DNA of 29,640 bases from contig CAZPFP010000004.1 in NCBI GenBank assembly GCA_964585895.1, positions 1 to 29,640 of the forward strand. The letters run 5' to 3'. The DNA comes from CAZPFP01 sp964585895. Lineage in GTDB: Bacteria; Patescibacteriota; Microgenomatia; PFEM01; JAHIFH01. Shown piece after piece: positions 7,157-14,797 of this stretch. The position numbers and the translations under genes were made by a program. The notes beneath the pieces are model-generated. The model saw nothing but the letters and a program-made list of their open reading frames with translations. It was not told where the DNA came from and ran no database searches. Position 1 is the first letter of the stretch. Each line of letters begins with the position of its first letter.

Positions 7157-8252
7157 AAGCCACTCTACTAGCCAAGATTGTGGTAATGGGAACGGCTAAG
7201 ATAAGACCAATACTACCCACTAAAGTCCTCACTACTTCCTCGGCAATCATTTGGTAATTAATTATTTCAGAAAACGGACGGGAGTTATCAATAAAAAGAA
7301 GCATTAAGGGCAAGGCAGCGCCAGTATAAACCAAAACCAGAGTATTAATCATCGAAGCAATATGATCTTGACCGACATTCATTGCCCTTGAAAACAATTG
7401 CTTCCATTTTAATTTCGGATTGGCTTCTTTGAGTTGTTGAACAACCGCTGCTTGAGCAATAGTAATATCATCCAAAACTCCTAAAGCGCCAATAATAATT
7501 CCCGCTAATAAAATACCTCTCATATTAATCGCTCCGTGTTTGGCCAAATGAAGAAAGGCGGCTTCTTCAGAAGCATAACCAGTTAATTTAGTCAACCCAA
7601 TGAAAATCTCAGATAAAACACCAACAATTAATAAAGCCACTAATGTTCCGGCCATGGCAGTCAAAGTTTTTCGATTAAACCCATGAGAAAGGATAAAATT
7701 AACCGGAATAATTACCAACGAGCCAAGAACGGTGACAATAATAGGATCATTACCTCGATAAATTTGGGGCAGGATAAAGGCAAAAATAATTAGAAAAGAA
7801 ATAACTAATCCAACTAAAGAAGTTGCCCCCCGCCATTGACCAACAATAACCGCTAAAATAACAAAAATAAGGAAGAGCCAAAGCAATGGTTGGCGACGGA
7901 CAAAATCAGTAATATAGAAAGCATCATTGCCTTCAAAATCTTTGGAGTAGCTAATCACCACTTCATCGCCAACTTGGTACTTTGGCTGACCAACCACTGG
8001 GATATCCCCCATCTCAATTTCAATTTCATTACCTGTTAAAGAACCTTTGGTTACGTTAACTCCCAATTTCTGATAAAGAAGTTTCTCACCGGCTTCGATT
8101 GTCGTTTTTTCGTCAAGAATACCAATTACTTTTCCCTCCAATATTTCTTCTTGAGAAGCAAAGTCTATCTCTTGGGATTCTTGCGCCCAAACACGGCTTA
8201 AGGGCAGGCAGAAAAAGAACAATAAAAAAACAATCAAGAGTTTCTTAATCAT
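7146..8252 (-). CDS. YibE/F-family multi-pass membrane protein
   Basis: 368 residues. A signal peptide or first helix (1-23, ending VWA) leads to an extracytoplasmic beta-rich region (about 25-118), then a series of about seven or eight transmembrane helices from residue 122. The signature GALGVLDDITIAQAA (D261, D262) marks the YibE/F family, whose biochemical function is not established. It is the last gene of the metal/Fe-S operon and overlaps the preceding ATPase gene by ATGA, implying translational coupling. The combination of a soluble outer domain and a membrane domain with paired Asp suggests transport or signalling, but that is inference. Confidence 0.85.
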   Translation of the reverse strand: MIKKLLIVFLLFFFCLPLSRVWAQESQEIDFASQEEILEGKVIGILDEKTTIEAGEKLLYQKLGVNVTKGSLTGNEIEIEMGDIPVVGQPKYQVGDEVVISYSKDFEGNDAFYITDFVRRQPLLWLFLIFVILAVIVGQWRGATSLVGLVISFLIIFAFILPQIYRGNDPIIVTVLGSLVIIPVNFILSHGFNRKTLTAMAGTLVALLIVGVLSEIFIGLTKLTGYASEEAAFLHLAKHGAINMRGILLAGIIIGALGVLDDITIAQAAVVQQLKEANPKLKWKQLFSRAMNVGQDHIASMINTLVLVYTGAALPLMLLFIDNSRPFSEIINYQMIAEEVVRTLVGSIGLILAVPITTILASRVAFKE

Positions 8253-9118
8253 ATTTGCTTAATCAGCTTATCATAAATAGTTTTAATCTGACTTTTAGCC
8301 GGCAAGTCAGTTTTTAAAATCGGTTTCAATTGGGCAATGGCTTGGAAAACTCTTTTATCATAGTCTATCTCTCCTAAAAATTTATCTTTACTCCATTCTC
8401 TTATTTCTTTACTAACATCTTTATTAATATCCCATTTATTAATCACCACTCCATAGGGAATCTTGAAATGATTAACCACCGTCAAGACTCTTTTTAAATC
8501 GGAAAAACCGGAAGGAGTCGGTTCGGTGATTAAAACCGCAAAATCAATTCCATTTAGAGCGGCAATTACCGGGCAACCTGTTCCAGCAGGCGAATCAACC
8601 ATCATTATATCGTAATTATGCTTTTCTGCTCTTTTCTTAATTTCATCAACAATTTTCCCTGATCCGGTTTGCCCCGGATAAAGCTGGGCGGAAATTAAAG
8701 GAAAGCCATGGACGTTTTTCTTGGTTTTAATCTCAGCATTTTCAATTCTTTCTAAAGTAATTGCCTTAACTGGACAAACTGCTTCACAGGCTCCACAACC
8801 TTCACAAAAAAAGGGATCAACCTGAGGTTTACCATTAATCATCTTAATAGCCTTAAAGGCACAAATTTCAACACATTTGCCACAGCCATTACATTTTTTC
8901 AAATCAATAATAGCTCTTTCATTAGTGGACACCTTCTCTGTCCTATCCCATATCTCACTCTGTCCTAGCCACAGATGAAGATTAGGAGCATCAACATCAC
9001 CGTCAACAGCAACCACCTTTTTGTCCTGAGAAAACAGCATTGCCAAAGAAGAAGCAAGCAAGCTTTTACCTACACCCCCTTTACCACTGGCAACGGCAAT
9101 TTTAAATTTTTTTTTCAT
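8249..9118 (-). CDS. MinD/Mrp-type P-loop ATPase with inserted 2x[4Fe-4S] ferredoxin domain (copy 2)
   Basis: 289 residues. A deviant Walker A GKGGVGKS (12-19, signature Lys13) and the DGDVDAPNL switch region define the MinD/ParA/Mrp class. Two ferredoxin CxxCxxCxxxC motifs are inserted at residues 76-86 (CNGCGKCVEIC) and 105-115 (CEGCGACEAVC). MMVDSPAGTGCPV is the Walker B-like region. This architecture (the COG1149 class) is annotated as an Fe-S ATPase; related Mrp/NBP35 proteins carry and transfer Fe-S clusters, but the role of this subgroup is not established. It is the second of two paralogues flanking the thioredoxin-CcdA gene, overlaps it by TAATG, and overlaps the YibE/F gene by ATGA. 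Confidence 0.88.
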   Translation of the reverse strand: MKKKFKIAVASGKGGVGKSLLASSLAMLFSQDKKVVAVDGDVDAPNLHLWLGQSEIWDRTEKVSTNERAIIDLKKCNGCGKCVEICAFKAIKMINGKPQVDPFFCEGCGACEAVCPVKAITLERIENAEIKTKKNVHGFPLISAQLYPGQTGSGKIVDEIKKRAEKHNYDIMMVDSPAGTGCPVIAALNGIDFAVLITEPTPSGFSDLKRVLTVVNHFKIPYGVVINKWDINKDVSKEIREWSKDKFLGEIDYDKRVFQAIAQLKPILKTDLPAKSQIKTIYDKLIKQI

Positions 9119-10305
9119 TAGACCCAGCCCAAAACCATGGCAATGCCTAAACCTAAAATAATCAAGCCGGCAATCAAATGAAGATATTTAATATTCTTTT
9201 CTTTCCAGCCAGAGACATTTTCCACAGTGGTAAAGCCAATGTAGCAGGCAACCGTAATTGCCAACATCGGTAGAATAAAGATTAAATTATAAAGGAGCAA
9301 CCAGGGAACAGTCTCTAATAAATCAAGGGAACACAAAATACCGCCGCAAATAATGTAAGGACCAACGGTACAGGGTAATAAAAAGACGGTTACAAAAGCG
9401 CCGACAACAAAGGCTCCCTTGGGACTGGTGACTTTAAACATCAGATTCTGTAATTTAGGTCGCAAAAATATCGGCATCTCGGTTAAGAACCCACCAGACT
9501 TATAACGGAAAAAATCCCTAAGATTCAAAATCCCTAAAATAATCGCTGCTAGGCCCAAAATTTTATAAAGCCAGAGCCGAATACTAGTTAAAGCCTGAAT
9601 TAACTGAAAAAATCTGATAATCACCAAGCCATAAAAAAGATACATTACAAAAACAGAAGAAGTAAAAGCTAGACCCGCCAACAAAATATTGCGTCGTTTT
9701 TCGGGAGCAAAAGCCAAAATAGCAAAAAGCATCATTATTAAAACTGCCAAAGCACAAGGATTAACCGCATCAACGGCGGCTAAGGAAAGAATTTTGGGTA
9801 AGGTCAGCTCGGTGGCGGTTGCTTCTCCCGATTGGCCGGGATTTTCTCCAATCGATTTTGGCCAGATTATCGGCTTTCCTGGTAAATTAGAAACATCCAA
9901 GTCCTCAAAATCAACCGAAGAACCATCAATCAAAGAACAAGGATTACCTCCTTCTTCAATTACCCCCCTGATGTTTTTTAGAATAGGAATATCACCGGCA
10001 AAAAAATTATCTTCACCAAAAATAGCTAAAGGAATACCTAAACCAGAACCATAGACTTCATTGTATTGATAAAGCAAGGACGCATTTTCTCGTTCTTGAT
10101 AAATCTCATATTCAACCACCACTAAATTAGGATACTCTTTGGGCAACTGTTCAAGAACAACCGGATCAACTTTGGCGCAATGAGGACAGCCAATACCGGT
10201 AAAATAAACGACACAAGTAGATTGGCTATCTGCAGCTAATGTAGGAAGCGAAAAAAAACTAAAGAGCCAAATAAAAATAATAAAAAATAAAGTTAGTTTT
10301 TTCAT
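9118..10305 (-). CDS. Thioredoxin-like domain fused to CcdA/DsbD-type membrane domain
   Basis: 395 residues. A signal peptide (about 1-25) is followed by an extracytoplasmic thioredoxin-like domain with the active site CPHC (C40, C43). A linker with Gly/Ser-rich sequence reaches to about 165, and a six-helix-type CcdA/DsbD domain fills the rest. The membrane domain keeps both redox cysteines, C184 in NPCALAVL and C313 in LPCTVGPYI. Proteins of this kind pass electrons from cytoplasmic thioredoxin across the membrane to outer thiol partners. Its place between two Fe-S ATPase genes, with 4-5-base overlaps on both sides, suggests it supplies reducing power for metal or cluster chemistry at the membrane. 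Confidence 0.85.
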   Translation of the reverse strand: MKKLTLFFIIFIWLFSFFSLPTLAADSQSTCVVYFTGIGCPHCAKVDPVVLEQLPKEYPNLVVVEYEIYQERENASLLYQYNEVYGSGLGIPLAIFGEDNFFAGDIPILKNIRGVIEEGGNPCSLIDGSSVDFEDLDVSNLPGKPIIWPKSIGENPGQSGEATATELTLPKILSLAAVDAVNPCALAVLIMMLFAILAFAPEKRRNILLAGLAFTSSVFVMYLFYGLVIIRFFQLIQALTSIRLWLYKILGLAAIILGILNLRDFFRYKSGGFLTEMPIFLRPKLQNLMFKVTSPKGAFVVGAFVTVFLLPCTVGPYIICGGILCSLDLLETVPWLLLYNLIFILPMLAITVACYIGFTTVENVSGWKEKNIKYLHLIAGLIILGLGIAMVLGWV

Positions 10306-11126
10306 AAAAGATTAATCCCCATCAATTTTCCTTCTGAGTAAGCTTTAACCAGTTCTTTAGAATAAGGAATTTTATGTTTTATTTCAATCCCTGTTTTCTG
10401 AGCAATCTTATCAATCGGCTTCCTGCTGCCCAAATCGGCTTGGTTTAAAACAATTTTCGTGGGAACTTTAAGAGTTTTTAGTAACTTTAGAATCAATGCC
10501 AAATCATGAGCCCCTAAGGGAGTTGGTTCGGTTACGGCGTAAGCTAAATCAGCCCCAATCAAGGCTCTGATGACACCACAATGCATACCAACTGAAGTAT
10601 CTAATAAAAGATAATCGGCTTTTATCTTTTTAGCCAGTTTTAAAACGTAATCCCTTAGTTCAGTGACAATTGGTCCGGTTTCATCAACCACTCCCACTGA
10701 GCGACCGGTCACTAAATAAAAATTCTCGTTAATCCTGTTTTTAAAAATCTCGCCAGTCACTTTTTTCTCAATTTTTATTGCTTGATGAGGACAAAGATGC
10801 CAACACAAACCACAGCCTGAGCAAAGTTCATGAAGAAAGATGGGATATTGTCCTGGCGCCTGAAAAATGGCATTCGCCCGGCAATCCTGAATACATAAAC
10901 CACATTTTTGACATTTCTTCTTATCAAGTTTGGGAAATTGAGCAAAAATTTTTTTTTCTGCCCTTTTTAGCTCCTGCCCTAAAAGTAAATAATCATTAGG
11001 ACATTCAACATCACAATCAGCGAGAAGAACTTTCTTACCCTCTCTCCTTAATTTATTCGCCAAAAGAATAGAAACGGTTGATTTGCCCGTTCCTCCTTTT
11101 CCTCCTGTGACTGCAATAGTCTTCAT
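10302..11126 (-). CDS. MinD/Mrp-type P-loop ATPase with inserted 2x[4Fe-4S] ferredoxin domain (copy 1)
   Basis: 274 residues. Walker A GGKGGTGKST (8-17) and DCDVECPND are followed by two ferredoxin motifs, C72-C75-C78-C82 (CQKCGLCIQDC) and C102-C105-C108-C112 (CSGCGLCWHLC). LLLDTSVGMHCGVI is the Walker B-like segment, and VTEPTPLGAHDL matches the VTEPTPSGFSDL of its paralogue. It is the same architecture as the gene at 8249-9118 but clearly diverged, so the two may form a heterodimer, a common form among Mrp/NBP35-like carriers; that pairing is inference. It overlaps the CDF-NifX gene upstream and the thioredoxin-CcdA gene downstream by ATGA. Confidence 0.88.
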   Translation of the reverse strand: MKTIAVTGGKGGTGKSTVSILLANKLRREGKKVLLADCDVECPNDYLLLGQELKRAEKKIFAQFPKLDKKKCQKCGLCIQDCRANAIFQAPGQYPIFLHELCSGCGLCWHLCPHQAIKIEKKVTGEIFKNRINENFYLVTGRSVGVVDETGPIVTELRDYVLKLAKKIKADYLLLDTSVGMHCGVIRALIGADLAYAVTEPTPLGAHDLALILKLLKTLKVPTKIVLNQADLGSRKPIDKIAQKTGIEIKHKIPYSKELVKAYSEGKLMGINLL

Positions 11127-12367
11127 GTTTCCTTCTTGGTTGGTTTAGACAAAGGCTCTAGTTCTCTTTTAATATACCTATCAACTATTTCTCGGACTGT
11201 CTTTCCTTTTGCTTGATAAACATCAAACAAATTTTCTCTAAGAGCATAAAAGGAAATCTCGCCAATTTCCTTAGTAATTAAAGTCTCACTTTTTTGGTCA
11301 ACCAAAAGTTTGGCCACCGCCAATCCTGCCCTGACTTTTTTCTCTAAGTGGGGATTCTTTAAAACATAGTAACCCTTGATTTTCTTACTCTCAAGATTGA
11401 CAAAAAGAAAATAAGCCGCCCGGCCAAATTTTTCAGCGACTAAAGAATTTAAACCCTTTTTTTCTTTAACAGGAATGACTAAATGACGAAAATCACTCTT
11501 AAGAGGCTCAATATGAATAGTAAAAGAATCTACTTGGGGCACTTTTTTCTTAACCTCTTCTTCAACACGATTAGCCATTTCGTGGGCTCGTTTAACGTCA
11601 ATAAATTTTCTCACCCCCACTTTAGTTTCGCCAAAGATAAAAGGTCCTGATTCTCTTAGTCGCAAATCAAAAAATTCTTCAATTCCCGGAACTGATTCTA
11701 TTGCTTCAGCCACTTTATCTCTAACCTCTTTACTGGGACTAACATCCATTAAAGCAAAAACTGAATTCTTAGCCGTCGTTAAACCAATCTTAAGAATGAG
11801 GAAAGAAATAAGAATGGTAATTATTCCTTCAAGGTAGGGAATTCGATAATAAGCCGCCAAAATACCTAGAAAAACCGCCATTGAGGAAAAAAGATGAGTT
11901 CTATTTTCTTTCCCCATGGCAATTAGGCTTTGAGCATTAATTTCCTTACCTACCTTAATTTCGTAATTTCCGAAAAAGAATAAAACTAAAGCATCCAATA
12001 AAGAGATAGCCAAGGCTAATAAAGGAATCTTAATCAGAGAAAAAGAAAAAAGTCGACCATAACCCTTGGTCAACATTTCCCAAGCAGCTAAAAGAATCAA
12101 AATAGAAATAATTGCTGTTCCCAGATTTTCAGCCTTGTAGTAACCATAAGGAAAGCGCTCATCCGCCTTTTTTTGGGCAATCTTCAGACCAAACCAAGAA
12201 GTGAGAATTGATAAAATATCCGAACCACTATGGATTGCATCCGAAATAAGAACAACACTGCCAGAGAGAACACCAATGACTGCTTTAGCCGTTGCCAAAA
12301 ATCCTTCCAGAAAAATAGCAATGGCTGCTAATCTCTCTCCTTTTTTTAAATTTTCTTTTTTGGCCAT
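11123..12367 (-). CDS. Cation diffusion facilitator transporter fused to a NifX/NifB-type domain
   Basis: 414 residues. Residues 1-210 are the six-helix CDF domain, with the metal-site segments LISDAIHSGSD and FPYGYYKAENLG. Residues 210-300 are the cytoplasmic CDF domain (VPGIEEFFDLRLRESG, VDSFTIHIEPL). From about 305 (HLVIPVKEKKGLNSLVAEKFGRA) the sequence matches the dinitrogenase iron-molybdenum cofactor (NifX/NafY-like) fold. CDF proteins export divalent metals such as Zn, Fe or Mn against protons. The usual His before PYG is Phe here, which may affect metal choice. The cytoplasmic NifX-like tail could sense or receive metal clusters. A separate NifX-like gene lies just upstream. Confidence 0.87.
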   Translation of the reverse strand: MAKKENLKKGERLAAIAIFLEGFLATAKAVIGVLSGSVVLISDAIHSGSDILSILTSWFGLKIAQKKADERFPYGYYKAENLGTAIISILILLAAWEMLTKGYGRLFSFSLIKIPLLALAISLLDALVLFFFGNYEIKVGKEINAQSLIAMGKENRTHLFSSMAVFLGILAAYYRIPYLEGIITILISFLILKIGLTTAKNSVFALMDVSPSKEVRDKVAEAIESVPGIEEFFDLRLRESGPFIFGETKVGVRKFIDVKRAHEMANRVEEEVKKKVPQVDSFTIHIEPLKSDFRHLVIPVKEKKGLNSLVAEKFGRAAYFLFVNLESKKIKGYYVLKNPHLEKKVRAGLAVAKLLVDQKSETLITKEIGEISFYALRENLFDVYQAKGKTVREIVDRYIKRELEPLSKPTKKET

Positions 12368-12436
12368 AGATTAATTACCTTTTTTGAGCCAATTAAAACT
12401 AGTATAGCCCATTAAAAAAACAAAGACTATTCTTCA

Positions 12437-12829
12437 TTATCGTCTTCCTCGTCCCCAAACTCCTCCTCGACCCATACCAGCGGGAGTAGTTGCGGCGGTG
12501 GTTTCCTTTAACTCACCTTTTTTATATTGCTCTAGTGCTTCTTTAATCGTAATTCCGGTAACCCCCCCAAAAATCTTAATTCCACTGGAGCTAAGAACAT
12601 TAACGGCATTAGGGCCAAAGTTGCCGGCAACGACACCACCAACTTTTTTATTAACAATCACTTGGGCTGCAGAAATACCAGCCCCTCTGGTTGCTTGCCC
12701 AGCCGTATTTTCCAACACCTCAAATTCTTCAGTTTCACTGTCAACAATTAAAAAACGGGGACAGCGACCAAATCTGGGATCAACTGGACTACTTAAATCT
12801 TTGCCTGATGCGGCAATGGCAATTTTCAT
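12437..12829 (-). CDS. NifX/NafY-type dinitrogenase cofactor-like protein with Gly/Arg-rich tail
   Basis: 130 residues. The core (1-110) shows the MTH1175/NifX fold pattern: MKIAIAASGKDLSSPVDPRFGRCPRF, then GAGISAAQVIVNKKVGGVVAGNFGPNA, and GVTGITIKEALEQYKKG. Such domains bind Fe-S or metal cofactor intermediates. No nif structural genes are here, as is common for these proteins outside diazotrophs. The C-terminus is an unusual GMGRGGVWGRGRR. The start is supported by GGGGGTGA 4 nt upstream. It lies between the DUF134 regulator and the CDF-NifX fusion in one operon. Confidence 0.87.
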   Translation of the reverse strand: MKIAIAASGKDLSSPVDPRFGRCPRFLIVDSETEEFEVLENTAGQATRGAGISAAQVIVNKKVGGVVAGNFGPNAVNVLSSSGIKIFGGVTGITIKEALEQYKKGELKETTAATTPAGMGRGGVWGRGRR

Positions 12830-12867
12830 TTACTCACCCCCTTTCAATCTAATTAAATAGGTTTTCA

Positions 12868-13368
12868 TCACTTTCTAACCATAGGCGAGCCACATTTAGG
12901 ACATTTCATTTGGTAACAGGGCACACCGACTTGATGGGTGGCTTCATTCTTACACTCAGGGTTGGTACAAACACAAATTCCACCGGGACCTGCGGCAAAT
13001 GGCCCACCCATTCTGCCTCGACCGGCACCTTGTCCAACCCCTCGCCCTATACCTCGACCAATACCTCTTCCAGCTCTTGGCATAATTATTTCACCTCCTT
13101 CCATTTTAATTGCTCTACCTAAAACTAAAGCTTCGGCAATTTTCTTATGAGCGGCTTCTAAAATCCGTTGAAAAGTAGATTGGGAAATCTTCATTTTCTT
13201 GGCCGCTTTAATCTGTTCAATTCCATCTAAATCAGCTAATCTGATGGCTTCGACTTCATCAAAAGTCAAACCAACTTCCTTTAAGGAAGCCAACGTGACC
13301 CCCCGGGGCTTGAAATAAGTCACCCCAGGCTGAAAGTCTATCCATCTTGGTTTTCTTCTTCTCCCCAT
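12868..13368 (-). CDS. DUF134 DNA-binding protein with Gly/Arg linker and C-terminal Cys cluster
   Basis: 166 residues. Residues 1-90 form the DUF134 (COG1342) domain with a sigma-4-like helix-turn-helix (LTFDEVEAIRLADLDGIEQI, then AAKKMKISQSTFQRILEA). A glycine/arginine repeat (about 99-122, GRGIGRGIGRG...) leads to a cysteine-rich tail with C132, C134, C139, C151, C156 and C159 that could hold zinc or a redox cluster. As first gene of the operon it is a likely autoregulator responding to metal or redox state; that role is inference. The promoter TTGACA-16-TATAAT ends 15 bases before the ATG, so the leader is about 8 nt without a Shine-Dalgarno. Confidence 0.85.
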   Translation of the reverse strand: MGRRRKPRWIDFQPGVTYFKPRGVTLASLKEVGLTFDEVEAIRLADLDGIEQIKAAKKMKISQSTFQRILEAAHKKIAEALVLGRAIKMEGGEIIMPRAGRGIGRGIGRGVGQGAGRGRMGGPFAAGPGGICVCTNPECKNEATHQVGVPCYQMKCPKCGSPMVRK

Positions 13369-13383
13369 TATGAATATATACCC

Positions 13384-13411
13384 ATTATAACAGGGGGAAA
13401 TTTTTTGTCAA
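13384..13411 (-). promoter_or_regulatory. Near-consensus promoter of the DUF134-NifX-CDF-ATPase operon
   Basis: On the minus strand TTGACA (13406-13411), a 16-base spacer with a run of five C, and TATAAT (13384-13389). Both hexamers are perfect. The predicted start is near 13376, about 8 nt before the DUF134 ATG. Confidence 0.8.
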
Positions 13412-13432
13412 GTTTTTTAATTTAAAGAATGT

Positions 13433-13879
13433 TTACTTTTTCACCAGAAGCCAGCTCTTTTTATCAAAAGTAGGTGGATGAAAGATACCAAATTTCCCTT
13501 TTAGCTTCTTACCCTGAAGAATGAATTTAATTGAGTTAGTTGTTTTTTCTGTTATTTCTAGTTTACCTTTATCCCAAATCTCCACCTTGCCGGCTCCATA
13601 CTGACCTTCGGGAATGATTCCATGGAAAGATTTATATGCTAAAGGATGATCTTCAACCTGAATCGCCAATCTTTTCTCACCGGCTTTTTTGGGTGGACTC
13701 TTGGGCACCGCCCAGCTTTTTAAAACCCCCTCTATCTCCAATCTGAGGTCATAGTGATGATGACTTGCCCAGTGCTCGTGAATAACAAAAATAGGCTCTT
13801 TTCCGCCTTTAGCAATCTTGCCTTTTGGCTCCAAGGTTTTAGTGAATTTTCTTTTTTTCTGATAAGTGGTTAAACTCAC
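13433..13879 (-). CDS. Stand-alone LigD-type DNA 3'-phosphoesterase
   Basis: 148 residues matching the phosphoesterase (PE) domain of bacterial ligase D: FVIHEHWASHHHYDLRLEIE with the metal-binding His/Asp and catalytic Arg, then LKSWAVPKSPP, VEDHPLAY, FHGIIPEGQYGAGKVEIWDKG and the closing SWLLVKK. PE domains remove 3'-phosphates and 3'-ribonucleotides from DNA ends to make them ligatable. Neither a Ku gene nor the ligase or polymerase domains are nearby, so it probably acts alone in end cleaning. The start is a GTG at 13879 with a weak AAGAG stretch upstream. It lies 20 bases after rpsI and may be read from the ribosomal operon. Confidence 0.88.
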   Translation of the reverse strand: MSLTTYQKKRKFTKTLEPKGKIAKGGKEPIFVIHEHWASHHHYDLRLEIEGVLKSWAVPKSPPKKAGEKRLAIQVEDHPLAYKSFHGIIPEGQYGAGKVEIWDKGKLEITEKTTNSIKFILQGKKLKGKFGIFHPPTFDKKSWLLVKK

Positions 13880-13899
13880 TCTTTTATTTTACCAGAAAT

Positions 13900-14355
13900 T
13901 TATCTCTTCGGAGATTGCTTTTTTGCCCTAGCTGATTGGGCCAAGCCGGGTTTGCGGCGTTCTTTCATCCTGGGGTCACGGGTTAATAAACCAGCTTTTT
14001 TTAAGAGAGGATGATAAAGTTCGGAATTCTCTTTGTCTAAGGCCCTGGCCAAACTATGAGAGACTGCTCCTAGCTGACCATTCCTACCTGAACCTACTAC
14101 TTTAATGGTGGCACTATATTTACCTTCTGTTTTCGTCACCCGAAAAGGCTTTAAATAAATAATTTTATTGACTTCACCAGAAAAATATTTCTCGATTGAC
14201 TGCTCATTAACCAGTATTTCTCCTTTACCTTTAAATAACCTCACTCGGGCAATAGCAGTTTTTCGCCGACCGACTGCATAGACGTAGGCTTTTTTCCTGC
14301 CTCGTTTAGTCCTCCTGCTTGTTTTTTTTGATTTTTTTACTTTTTTGGTTGTCAT
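13900..14355 (-). CDS. rpsI: 30S ribosomal protein S9
   Basis: 151 residues. The S9 core starts at about residue 23 (VYAVGRRKTAIARVRLFKGKG) after a very basic N-terminal extension of Lys/Arg/Thr. The protein includes YFSGEVN and GQLGAVSHSLARAL and ends SPKR, keeping the Lys-Arg terminus that reaches the P-site tRNA. S9 is usually about 130 residues; the extra length is the basic leader. No Shine-Dalgarno is visible at the ATG, which is 10 bases after the rplM stop, so translation may depend on rplM. Confidence 0.96.
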   Translation of the reverse strand: MTTKKVKKSKKTSRRTKRGRKKAYVYAVGRRKTAIARVRLFKGKGEILVNEQSIEKYFSGEVNKIIYLKPFRVTKTEGKYSATIKVVGSGRNGQLGAVSHSLARALDKENSELYHPLLKKAGLLTRDPRMKERRKPGLAQSARAKKQSPKR

Positions 14356-14365
14356 AGAGAAATAT

Positions 14366-14797
14366 TTAGTTTTTAAGATTCACAAATTTCTTTTCTTGAT
14401 AAGGATGTTGGTCATCAACAAAAATTTTTAATCTCGTTAATCTTTTATCTCTTAATTTATTTTTGGGCAACATCCCGCTCACGGCATAATGAATTACCTT
14501 TTTCGGGTCACGCTTCATTAACTGGGCAAAATTTAACTCCCGAAAACCACCGGGATAACCAGAATGGCGGCGATAAAGTTTTTGTTTCCTCTTGCGCCCA
14601 CTAACTTCTATTTTCCCCGCATTAATCACCACTACATAATCACCACAATCCAAATTAGGAACGTAATAAGGTTTGTCTTTACCCATTAGATTTTTAGCGA
14701 TCTGGGTAGCTAATCGTCCTAGAATTTCCCCCTGGGCATCAACTAAAAACCACTTTCTTTTAATTTCACTTGCCTTGGTTATCTTTGTTTTTTTCAT
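14366..14797 (-). CDS. rplM: 50S ribosomal protein L13
   Basis: 143 residues, the normal length. Conserved parts are WFLVDAQGEILGRLAT, VVINAGKIEVSGRK, YRRHSGYPGG and YAVSGMLPKNKLRDKRLTRLK. The start at 14797 follows AGAGGAAAAG; an ATG six codons upstream overlaps that ribosome-binding site and is less likely. The start lies 32 bases inside the end of rplQ. L13 is an early assembly protein of the large subunit, paired with S9 as in most bacteria. Confidence 0.96.
   Translation of the reverse strand: MKKTKITKASEIKRKWFLVDAQGEILGRLATQIAKNLMGKDKPYYVPNLDCGDYVVVINAGKIEVSGRKRKQKLYRRHSGYPGGFRELNFAQLMKRDPKKVIHYAVSGMLPKNKLRDKRLTRLKIFVDDQHPYQEKKFVNLKN

Noticed and set aside
12938..13150. Plus-strand frames rich in Pro/Thr opposite the DUF134 gene.
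   Set aside because: They are the complement of the Gly/Arg-rich coding stretch and have no ribosome-binding site or family features.
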